Positions 1-5,266 are shown, counted from the first letter of the stretch. The stretch: 5,905 nucleotides of DNA from Flavobacteriales bacterium (GCA_947460225.1 CANHHI010000101.1:1-5905), one strand, 5' to 3'. Translations and numbers: made by a program. The notes: generated by a model from the sequence alone, not told the origin.

Positions 1-192
1 ACCATCTACAACCAGCCCAGTCCAGCACAAAGAAACCATACTTTTTTGCACTTCTGAAACCCGCATAAATGCTTTGGGCATTTTTTGTAAAACAAACTTA
101 AAAATTCGTTAAAAAATAAAAATTTTATTACATAAAAGCTGTTGTAAATGAAAAATTAACTATTTTTTAGATTTTGGTTCGTTTCTTATTCT
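1..192. other. AT-rich upstream intergenic region
   Basis: No convincing complete gene is visible here. The left 60 bases are less AT-rich than the rest and may hold the edge of a neighbouring gene. A minus-strand frame stays open from an ATG at 79-81 to the window edge, and a plus-strand frame ends at a TGA at 55-57, but neither is long enough to judge. Bases 95-190 are very AT-rich, as is usual just upstream of a promoter. A CAAACTTA at 93-100 reads TAAGTTTG on the minus strand, which fits the Bacteroidota -7 element and could serve a divergent gene, but no matching -33 element is seen. Confidence 0.4.
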
Positions 193-200
193 TACATTTG
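172..200 (+). promoter_or_regulatory. Bacteroidota-type promoter for the lipoprotein operon
   Basis: TACATTTG at 193-200 matches the Bacteroidota -7 consensus TAnnTTTG exactly. TTTTGG at 172-177 supplies a -33-like TTTG, although the 16-nt gap is slightly short of the usual 17-23. A start of transcription near 204-207 would leave a leader of about 15 nt before the ATG at 221, so there is no room for a leader-based control element. The assignment rests on consensus match and position only. Confidence 0.6.
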
Positions 201-220
201 CTACATACTAAACCAACACC

Positions 221-1783
221 ATGAAAATATATCATTTTTTTATCCTATCGGCAGTGCTTTTGACTTTGAACTGCAAGAAAAAACACCGAAATTCTGGGGG
301 CGGTTTAACGGATTTGCCCAGCAACGCACAAGGGGCTTTCACACAGCCTTATTATGTGTATAACCACTTGCAAGACAACACGGAAGAACTCAAAAAAGCC
401 GTGATTGAACTCAAAGATTTGGCTTTTGAGGGCTTTGTAGAAGTGGCGCATTACCCAGACCAGAAATACAGCAAGCAGTTGGGGGGCATTGTGTCTGAGG
501 GCAAAGCCAAAGTGATAGCTGATGTGAGTGTGTTGAAAGAGAAAACAGACATTGATTATTACCTGAAAATCAAGCAAGAAAGCAAGGAAACAGGATTTTT
601 ACGCTTTACTGCGCCCATGCTGGCTTTGTTCCACGAGCGCAAGGAATTTTACACGAATGTTGAGCGTAAATTAGATAAGGACGAATATTTGAGTTTTCGC
701 AAGGTGGAAGTTTTGTTGGATAAAATTCAAGTGCCTGCCAAATCTATGCTTTTGCATTATCGTGTGCAAGGTAAAAATCAAATGATAGAGCGTAGCATTG
801 ATTTAGAGGTGGCGGAGCAAAAAGCGGTTTTTGCTTTGGACATGGAAGGCTTTAAAGAGAGCGGTTTTACTTTGTTTATCACCTTGCAAGAGCAAGGCAT
901 TTCAAAGTATTACTTTTTAGAGCCTTTGGTGTATAAAGGAGAATTTTGTGCAGACCAACCCACCAGCTATTGGCTTAAAAAACTGGTGGATAGTTTCCCA
1001 AAGAGTGAGTTTTTATGGGTGGGATACCGTTATGATGGCATGACTTATAGCAGTCAATCCAATCCTCGTGCAGACTTTAAAAACGCTACCCATATTTTGC
1101 AAGTAGATGTTGTTGCGCCCACACACATTACGCCCCCCGATTTTCCAGTGAATGAAAAATTTTGGCACTATGTGCGGTGCTTGCCTAAATTGCAACAATT
1201 AAGAATGGGGAGTAAGTTTGGCGATGTGCCCGAAGAAATAGACACTTTGCAAGCACTCACAAAATTGGAAATATACAACAAAACAGGCGATATAGAAAAC
1301 TTGAAGAGCCTAAAAAATATCAATTATTTGAGTATTGGGGGTGCAAATTGGCGTACCATACCTGCATGGCTTAACGAGTTTAAGGAACTGACTTATTTGC
1401 AAATTTACAATTGTGGCATAGATGTTTTTCCCGATAATTTGAATTTTCCTAAACTTGGGTTTTTTGTTATAGAGGGCAATAGATTTCAAACTATACCCAA
1501 TTCATTTTTTGATGGGCTTAGGAAAAGTATGGTTTGGGCGCATCTTAAAAACAATAAGATAAGTTCTTTGCCTGATATTGTTTTGCAAAGAGGTGCAATT
1601 TATTTTAGTGCTTTATCCTTGAAAGGCAATCCCATTCTTAACGAGAATAGTGAAAATTATAAGAACTTGCTCAAAAGATTTGAATATTGTTTTCAGGGTA
1701 ATTGCGGGTATGGTTATGATTGGTGTTACAACAGCGGTAATGTTTCTCCATTTATTTGTGAATTCCATGATGAAAAATTCTAA
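221..1783 (+). CDS. leucine-rich-repeat lipoprotein
   Basis: A predicted envelope lipoprotein of 520 residues, probably involved in binding a protein or surface ligand; the ligand is unknown. The N-terminus has a hydrophobic signal (residues 4-17) ending at Cys18, followed by KKK and a short Ser/Gly linker, as in Bacteroidota lipoproteins. The lipobox (TLN-C) is atypical because Asn sits at -1. Residues about 40-240 form a mixed alpha/beta region that I do not recognise. Residues 321-472 hold six or seven leucine-rich repeats of 21-24 residues with the form L..L..L.I...IP; clear units begin at Leu321, Leu343, Leu364, Phe387 and Phe409. Four cysteines (490, 495, 502, 513) crowd the C-terminal tail and may make a disulphide-stabilised cap. 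The ATG at 221 is chosen because it gives the signal peptide and lies about 20 nt after a promoter element. The gene ends 22 nt before the preferred start of the next lipoprotein gene, so the two are surely co-transcribed. The LRR call is firm; the function is inference. Confidence 0.85.
   Translation: MKIYHFFILSAVLLTLNCKKKHRNSGGGLTDLPSNAQGAFTQPYYVYNHLQDNTEELKKAVIELKDLAFEGFVEVAHYPDQKYSKQLGGIVSEGKAKVIADVSVLKEKTDIDYYLKIKQESKETGFLRFTAPMLALFHERKEFYTNVERKLDKDEYLSFRKVEVLLDKIQVPAKSMLLHYRVQGKNQMIERSIDLEVAEQKAVFALDMEGFKESGFTLFITLQEQGISKYYFLEPLVYKGEFCADQPTSYWLKKLVDSFPKSEFLWVGYRYDGMTYSSQSNPRADFKNATHILQVDVVAPTHITPPDFPVNEKFWHYVRCLPKLQQLRMGSKFGDVPEEIDTLQALTKLEIYNKTGDIENLKSLKNINYLSIGGANWRTIPAWLNEFKELTYLQIYNCGIDVFPDNLNFPKLGFFVIEGNRFQTIPNSFFDGLRKSMVWAHLKNNKISSLPDIVLQRGAIYFSALSLKGNPILNENSENYKNLLKRFEYCFQGNCGYGYDWCYNSGNVSPFICEFHDEKF
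1181..1636 (+). repeat. tandem leucine-rich repeats within the lipoprotein
   Basis: Protein-level repeats covering residues 321-472. Each unit has regularly spaced Leu/Ile, an aromatic or Asn near the middle (for example the IYN of LEIYN and LQIYN) and often an IP or VP turn (DVPEE, TIPAW, TIPNS). The DNA itself is too diverged to show nucleotide repeats, so this is an old, functionally kept array and not a recent expansion. Confidence 0.75.
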
Positions 1784-1805
1784 ACAACTAAAAAAATTGA
1801 AAAAT

Positions 1806-3785
1806 ATGTTATTCAAACTCAAACAAAATTTATTTTTAAGCCTAGGTATATTAGGCATGGTGGCTTGTAAGAAAAGCACCGTTAATCCACGCACAGAAAT
1901 GCCACGAGTGGCTTTTCCAGGCAATGTGTCGGTAACATTTAGCCCTGCGGGCATAGCCACGCCAGCGCAGATGAGCCAAGATTTGCAGGTAACCGTGCAG
2001 CGTTTGTCCAATCTTGGGGTAGTGGTCGGCGAAACCTTACCTACAAATATTCAAGTATTAGAGGCGCAAAAGCAGATTTTCCAAGAAAATAAAGACTTAT
2101 TGGTGAGTAATGTGAGCAAAGAAGTGGTGTCTTTTGCTGTGCCTTGGCTGAGTTTGCCTGCTGGCAAACTTTACACTTTGCGTTTTAGTTTGTTCAAAAA
2201 TGGGCAAACCTATCAAAAAGACCAAAATATTTTGATAGAAAGCCCATTTGGTCAATTTGACAGAGACACCATCAGTGTAAAAAATAGAACAAGCAAATTT
2301 TATGCGGTTTACTTTCAAAATTTAGATGCCAATACTTATACAGGAACGGCACAGGTTAGGCTGTTTTTGAATGGGGCTTTGTTTGCCAGCACCTCCAAAT
2401 CCATTACGCTACCTGCGCAAGAAGATGTGGAAATTTTTGTGCCTGTGGATTGGCAAAGGGTGAGGGACAATACTTATACCCTCAAAGTGGAAGTGCAATT
2501 GGGTGCGCAAACGCACACTATACTTAGACCAGATTTTATAGTCAACAAATACGGCGTTTATGATTTAGAGGATTTGGATAAAATGCGTTTGGACTTGGCG
2601 GGCAATTATACTTTGGAACAAGATATTGTGATGCCCAATTATGCAGACTGGTACAATGGTGCACCTTTTTTTGGCTTTGAACCCATTGGACAAGCTGGAT
2701 TTCCTGAATACACGAGCAACAATATTGGCAGTGTTGTTACAGATACGGTTGCCACACCAGCAGGGTACCTAAAACCATTTGAGTATAAAAAAGACAATTA
2801 TGCCAAGCCTTTTACAGGCAGTTTTGACGGAAAAAACCACAGCATTACCAACATCCGCATAGACAAGAGCGATATCACTAATTATCCCAATGGGGTTGGG
2901 CTTTTTGGGGTGATAGATGGAGGCAGTGTAAAAAATTTGAAATTACGTGTAAGCCATATAGAGGGTAGAAATTTGGTGGGCGCTTTGGTAGGTTATTTGC
3001 GCACCGATAGAGAAATTAAAAACATCACCGTAGAAAGTATGCCAGATGATTTAAACTATTACAATGTACACGTGAAAGGTCTTCAAGGTGTCGGAGGCAT
3101 TGCTGGGGTTGCTTTTTATAAGTCTGTCAATCAAGGTGCTTTGCGCCAAGTTTTCACCAATGTAATTGTGGAAGGCATTAGAGAGGTGGGTGGTATTGTC
3201 GGCATGAGTTCTATCAGTTTAAACCAAGCCAAGGTGCATAAAAGAGTAAAGGGTAACCAAGCTGAAAACACAGGGGGTATCGCGGGCTTATTGGGCGATG
3301 CTTTTGTGCAAGAAGTGGCTTTTACGGGTTCTAGGGTAACGGGTGGGCATCGTTGTGTAGGCGGTATTGTGGGCACTATGCTCAAAAACGCCAAAGTGCA
3401 AGGGGCTTATGTGGACATGGCAAATAATTTGGAATCTAGTATTTCAGGGGATACCGAAGTCGGAGGCATTGTAGGTTGTTTAAATAAAGCAGATGGTTAC
3501 CAAGTAGAGCAAGTCTATACCCGATTGAAAACGGGTGCAAATTCTACTTTGAGTAGCCGAGGAACGCTCTACGATATTGCCCCCGGTGAGTCTGATGCAC
3601 GGGTGGTGCGCAGTGGCTTTGTGGGTGCAAAAACCACGGCTTTGGCTTTTTTTGAACAGGATAAAGTGAAAATTTTGCAAGGTGTAAGCGCAGGCAATGC
3701 CCAGCAAATCCAAAGCAGTTTGGGCTTTAATTTTGCCGTATGGAAACCCAGCACCGATATTTTCCCTGTTTTTATGTGGGAATAA
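1806..3785 (+). CDS. GLUG-motif beta-helix lipoprotein
   Basis: A predicted surface or periplasmic lipoprotein of about 659 residues. From the ATG at 1806 there is a 20-residue signal ending MVA-C, with Cys21 followed by KKS. Residues about 22-130 and 150-248 look like two beta-sandwich (Ig/CARDB-like) modules. At about residue 249 begins the usual lead-in of GLUG proteins: YGVYDLEDLDKM, then YTLEQDI, FEPIG and FTGSFDGKNHSITNI. Seven GLUG-type units follow (residues 363-577) with cores such as VGGIAG, VGGIVG and TGGIAG. The C-terminus, GFNFAVWKPSTDIFPVF, matches the W....P closing motif seen in many GLUG proteins. Such proteins are usually adhesin-like or of unknown role. The frame also has ATGs at 1767 and 1770 that overlap the preceding gene and would add a Lys-rich n-region; 1806 is preferred for signal length and its A-rich upstream tract. 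The frame is open back to 1650, but that part is inside the previous gene. Family call firm, role inferred. Confidence 0.85.
   Translation: MLFKLKQNLFLSLGILGMVACKKSTVNPRTEMPRVAFPGNVSVTFSPAGIATPAQMSQDLQVTVQRLSNLGVVVGETLPTNIQVLEAQKQIFQENKDLLVSNVSKEVVSFAVPWLSLPAGKLYTLRFSLFKNGQTYQKDQNILIESPFGQFDRDTISVKNRTSKFYAVYFQNLDANTYTGTAQVRLFLNGALFASTSKSITLPAQEDVEIFVPVDWQRVRDNTYTLKVEVQLGAQTHTILRPDFIVNKYGVYDLEDLDKMRLDLAGNYTLEQDIVMPNYADWYNGAPFFGFEPIGQAGFPEYTSNNIGSVVTDTVATPAGYLKPFEYKKDNYAKPFTGSFDGKNHSITNIRIDKSDITNYPNGVGLFGVIDGGSVKNLKLRVSHIEGRNLVGALVGYLRTDREIKNITVESMPDDLNYYNVHVKGLQGVGGIAGVAFYKSVNQGALRQVFTNVIVEGIREVGGIVGMSSISLNQAKVHKRVKGNQAENTGGIAGLLGDAFVQEVAFTGSRVTGGHRCVGGIVGTMLKNAKVQGAYVDMANNLESSISGDTEVGGIVGCLNKADGYQVEQVYTRLKTGANSTLSSRGTLYDIAPGESDARVVRSGFVGAKTTALAFFEQDKVKILQGVSAGNAQQIQSSLGFNFAVWKPSTDIFPVFMWE
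2892..3536 (+). repeat. seven GLUG-type repeats
   Basis: Protein repeats of about 25-35 residues, each starting with a glycine-rich core (GVGLFG, LVGALVG, VGGIAG, VGGIVG, TGGIAG, VGGIVG, VGGIVG) followed by a variable stretch and a V.G or S.G ending. This is the GLUG pattern, predicted to form rungs of a right-handed beta-helix. Some cores also resemble each other at DNA level (GGAGGCATTG-like), but no long nucleotide identity is seen. Confidence 0.8.
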
Positions 3786-3790
3786 AAAAC

Positions 3791-3836
3791 AGCCCCCTGC
3801 GAAAGTATTTTATGGAAAATAGTTTTTGCGGGGGCT
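3791..3836 (+). terminator. long intergenic hairpin between the second and third lipoprotein genes
   Basis: The arms AGCCCCC at 3791-3797 and GGGGGCT at 3830-3836 pair perfectly. With a single-base bulge on each side the helix continues through GCGAAAG against TTTTTGC with wobble pairs, then TATTTT against AAAATA, closing on the 4-nt loop ATGG. About 20 pairs result. The 3' flank is AT-rich (TTAATTTATCATTTT) and not a clean T run, so termination may be partial. Reading the other way, the hairpin is followed by GTTTTTTATT. It may instead be an mRNA stability element that separates the two upstream cistrons from the third. Confidence 0.6.
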
Positions 3837-3864
3837 TAATTTATCATTTTAAATCATCTTAACC

Positions 3865-4566
3865 ATGAAAACAACCTCAAAACTTTGGCTTTTAGCCTTT
3901 TTATTTACAGCCTGCGAAAAGGATAACTTAATGCCAACAGATGCTTTGCGTATCAAGCATTTTGAAATTCTCACACGAGACAATCCGCAAATCAAAAAAG
4001 ACATCACAGGGCTTGTGGAAACTTCTAGTGGAGAAATTACTTTTGAAATCAACAGAATACCCGATGCGCCTTACATAGACATTCGCAAGTTAAAACCTAG
4101 AATAGAATTGTATAACGACAATTCCGTGATTTCGCCTGCCAGTTTGGTAGCCCAAGATTTTAGCCAGTATGGCGATAATTTATTATACACGGTATCCTAT
4201 CAAGGCAAGCAAAAAACCTACAAAGTCAAAGTAAAGTACGTATCTGCAGATGCCAGCATTCAAAAGAATTTTACAGTGAGTTTTGCTACATCTAGTACTT
4301 GTGCTTATGTAATAGTGGATAAAACTTCTGCGGATAATGGAATCATTGGCATTGCAGAGAGTACTTTGTTGCAGGGTGGCACGTTTTATGTGTATGCTCG
4401 TTGTAAGCCTTTTTCTATTAGATTACAATATACTATGCCGAGTATTTTTTCGGGATTTCCAGAATTGTTTGCACCTACTTCACCCGTAGAAGCCAATATT
4501 CGTGTTATTCCAGATGCTGGTATAGATTACCAAAATCGTTATAAATTTATCTGGATACCTGCGTAA
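3865..4566 (+). CDS. lipoprotein with DUF5018-like Ig domain
   Basis: A predicted envelope lipoprotein of 233 residues. The signal runs to FTA-C with Cys17 as lipid site, followed by EKDN. Residues about 30-125 follow a pattern common in Bacteroidota surface proteins (DUF5018 and related Ig-like families): a first strand IKHFEI, an ITFEI strand, a LKPRIEL strand, ISPAS, DFS, then YTVSYQGKQKTYKVKVKY. In such domains the final Y.V.V strand closes a beta-sandwich. Residues about 133-233 are beta-rich with Cys146 and Cys180 and are not recognised. The ATG at 3865 follows an A/C-rich tract (TCATCTTAACC) without Shine-Dalgarno, as for the first gene of the cluster. No promoter match lies in the 79-bp gap, so read-through from the two upstream lipoprotein genes past the hairpin is likely. 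The protein may act with those two at the cell surface, which is inference from context. Confidence 0.75.
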   Translation: MKTTSKLWLLAFLFTACEKDNLMPTDALRIKHFEILTRDNPQIKKDITGLVETSSGEITFEINRIPDAPYIDIRKLKPRIELYNDNSVISPASLVAQDFSQYGDNLLYTVSYQGKQKTYKVKVKYVSADASIQKNFTVSFATSSTCAYVIVDKTSADNGIIGIAESTLLQGGTFYVYARCKPFSIRLQYTMPSIFSGFPELFAPTSPVEANIRVIPDAGIDYQNRYKFIWIPA

Positions 4567-4584
4567 AATTCTCAACCAAAATTT

Positions 4585-4744
4585 GCGGACATAGTCCGTT
4601 TTAATCTGCAGGCATAGCCTGTTTTAATCCGTGCTACGCACGGGCTAGATAACCTAACGATTACAACGCCTGCGAAGCAGATTAAAGCATCTCTGATGCC
4701 CTGCGAAGCAGACTAAAACAGGCTCTGCGTGCGGACTATGTCTG
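4585..4744. repeat. array of mini-hairpins with 3-nt loops
   Basis: At least seven short perfect or near-perfect stems lie in 160 bp: CGGAC-ATA-GTCCG (4586-4598), CAGGC-ATA-GCCTG (4609-4621), CCGTGC-TAC-GCACGG (4629-4643), CTGC-GAA-GCAG (4670-4680), GCATC-TCT-GATGC (4687-4699), CTGC-GAA-GCAG (4701-4711) and CGGAC-TAT-GTCTG (4732-4744). They are separated by TTTTAATC (4599-4606, 4622-4629) on the left and by its inverted forms GATTAAAG (4680-4687) and GACTAAAA (4711-4718) on the right. The block is therefore roughly an inverted duplication around 4645-4668. An 18-bp direct repeat with one difference sits at 4669-4686 and 4700-4717. It follows the last lipoprotein gene by about 20 bp and looks like a REP/MITE-like intergenic repeat. 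Confidence 0.8.
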
Positions 4745-4783
4745 TGAAAAAGAACGCCTATATGGGTTTTTCTAAAAGCGTAT

Positions 4784-4814
4784 TTTGAAAACAACAGAAA
4801 AAGATATACCTTTG
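4784..4814 (+). promoter_or_regulatory. Bacteroidota promoter for the plus-strand small RNA
   Basis: TTTG at 4784-4787 and TACCTTTG at 4807-4814 match both elements of the Bacteroidota consensus TTTG / TAnnTTTG, with a 19-nt gap, which is inside the usual range. This is the best-matched promoter in the window. Transcription would start near 4817-4820, at the foot of a hairpin. Confidence 0.65.
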
Positions 4815-4817
4815 TGG

Positions 4818-4969
4818 TTTGGCTTTTGTTTCAAGCAAAACCATAGAAAATAAATTCCCCCGCCCTTGCTGTTGTATAGTATCTATAATTTTCGTGGAAG
4901 TGAAAATAACAACGCAGACGGGGGAATTTAATATAGCGTAAGCACAACCCTTGGTTGTGTTTTTTTTTT
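4818..4969 (+). ncRNA. putative structured small RNA, plus strand
   Basis: A transcript of about 150 nt is predicted from a consensus promoter to an intrinsic terminator. It contains no ATG. Its 5' end folds as GGTTTGGCTT against AAGCAAAACC (4816-4842). The core is a perfect 12-bp helix (4851-4862 with 4919-4930, TAAATTCCCCCG against CGGGGGAATTTA). After a small internal loop this continues with TGC/GCA and GTTGT/ACAAC, and then splits into two small hairpins: ATAG-TAT-CTAT (4876-4886) and ATTTTC/GAAAAT (4888-4907), the latter closed by a G-U pair that would be C-A on the other strand. It does not show the conserved SRP-RNA loop, tmRNA ends or RNase P motifs. The alternative is a highly structured 3' end of the lipoprotein transcript. 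The structure is seen directly; expression is inferred. Confidence 0.55.
4943..4969 (+). terminator. intrinsic terminator, plus strand
   Basis: CACAACC at 4943-4949 and GGTTGTG at 4953-4959 pair perfectly around a CTT loop and are followed directly by ten T residues (4960-4969). This is a textbook Rho-independent terminator on the plus strand. It would end the small RNA from 4818 and also any read-through from the lipoprotein genes. Confidence 0.85.
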
Positions 4970-5005
4970 CGGATATGTAAGGTTGGAATTTTTACGCATC
5001 TAGCG

Positions 5006-5102
5006 AAAAAAAACCAACCTGACGTATTTATTTGTTGCATACACTTAAATACCATAAGCTTTTCAGCTAGGGACACCCAGATGCGGGTTGTCGTCAGGTT
5101 GG
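5006..5102 (-). terminator. long-range terminator stem with U8 tract, minus strand
   Basis: On the minus strand CCAACCTGACG (5102-5092) is perfectly complementary to CGTCAGGTTGG (5024-5014), which is followed directly by eight T residues (5013-5006). The arms are 67 bp apart, so a compact hairpin forms only if the intervening RNA is looped out. The upstream arm lies within the structured RNA and can also pair internally, so termination and the RNA fold may be mutually exclusive. The T tract and complementarity are certain; the terminator role is inferred. Confidence 0.5.
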
Positions 5103-5173
5103 AGCACAGGAGCTTGACGCACCTTTGCTGTTTGTTCTAGCGAGGCTCCCAAACTAGATATTTAAATGTATGC
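5006..5173 (-). ncRNA. putative structured RNA with 17-bp closing stem, minus strand
   Basis: Read on the minus strand, GCATACATTTAAATATC (5173-5157) pairs with GGTATTTAAGTGTATGC (5053-5037) over 17 bp. The two non-Watson-Crick positions are G-U in this direction but C-A in the other, and an AGCT-GAAA-AGCT tetraloop hairpin (5057-5068) is GNRA only in this direction, so the minus strand is the transcribed one. The start predicted from the -7 element falls at the foot of the closing stem. Inside are a hairpin with ACCC/GGGT plus GAC/GTC (5072-5092) and possible GGGAGC/GCTCC pairings. A distal GGTTGG followed by U8 (5019-5006) gives an exit point. There is no protein gene downstream, so this is more likely a free RNA than a riboswitch. 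The long closing helix and size (about 137 nt to the stem end) recall 6S RNA, but I cannot confirm a family. Confidence 0.6.
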
Positions 5174-5178
5174 GGTTG

Positions 5179-5186
5179 CAAAGTTA
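5179..5186 (-). promoter_or_regulatory. -7 promoter element for the minus-strand RNA
   Basis: The minus strand reads TAACTTTG, an exact match to the Bacteroidota -7 element TAnnTTTG. Transcription would begin near 5172-5175, coinciding with the first base of the closing stem at 5173. No good -33 TTTG is found 17-23 nt upstream; that stretch is A-rich with GTGAAAAAAA. It lies 35 bp past the gdhA terminator. Confidence 0.5.
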
Positions 5187-5220
5187 CACTTTTCTTTTGA
5201 TTTTTTTCACTTTTTTGCAT

Positions 5221-5247
5221 AAAAAAAGGGAGGCAAAGCTCCCTTTT
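5221..5247 (-). terminator. gdhA intrinsic terminator
   Basis: On the minus strand AAAAGGGAG pairs with CTCCCTTTT across the 6-nt loop CTTTGC (5224-5247), and the T run extends to seven (5227-5221). It begins about 20 nt after the gdhA stop codon. The flanking A/T runs make it partly symmetrical, so weak action on the plus strand is possible, but there is no plus-strand unit that needs it. Confidence 0.85.
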
Positions 5248-5266
5248 CAAGTATTATCAGTAAAAA

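Larger units (their letters stand above)
4567..5266. other. 700-bp gap with hairpin array, two convergent RNA genes and gdhA terminator
   Basis: No protein gene is credible here. The stretch is unusually dense in secondary structure: mini-hairpins at 4585-4744, a plus-strand transcription unit at 4784-4969, a minus-strand unit at 5186-5006 and the gdhA terminator at 5221-5247. Frames of 61-81 codons exist but run through stems and poly-T tracts and have no plausible protein composition. Confidence 0.7.

Noticed and set aside
1613..2011. 132-codon minus-strand frame across the junction of the first two lipoprotein genes
   Set aside because: It is antisense to two genes with clear domains and shows no signal, motif or promoter of its own.
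4585..4744. CRISPR array
   Set aside because: The regularly spaced units are short hairpins with varying stems and an 8-bp common spacer, which is the reverse of the long identical repeats and unique 30-bp spacers of CRISPR. No cas gene is present.
4818..4969. SRP RNA, tmRNA or RNase P RNA
   Set aside because: The SRP GGAA-tetraloop domain context, tRNA-like tmRNA ends with tag reading frame, and RNase P conserved core are all absent; the length is also unsuitable for tmRNA and RNase P.
4831..5076. 81-codon minus-strand frame through the RNA region
   Set aside because: It starts at a GTG inside the structured RNA, passes through the U8 tract, two terminator-like stems and an A10 tract, and has a composition rich in Phe, Lys, Tyr and His with no recognisable domain. 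It is better explained as chance.
4955..5140. 61-codon plus-strand frame
   Set aside because: It begins within the terminator T run and crosses the minus-strand RNA; there is no promoter or start context, and the translation looks random.
5037..5173. Retron-like msr-msd (inverted repeat closing a multi-hairpin RNA)
   Set aside because: No reverse transcriptase is encoded in the window or downstream on the minus strand, and the expected branching guanosine context could not be identified.
5006..5173. Riboswitch controlling a downstream gene
   Set aside because: On the minus strand the next sequence is the convergent RNA and the antisense of the lipoprotein gene; there is no protein gene to regulate. 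Consensus cores of TPP, cobalamin, SAM, glycine and c-di-GMP riboswitches were not seen.
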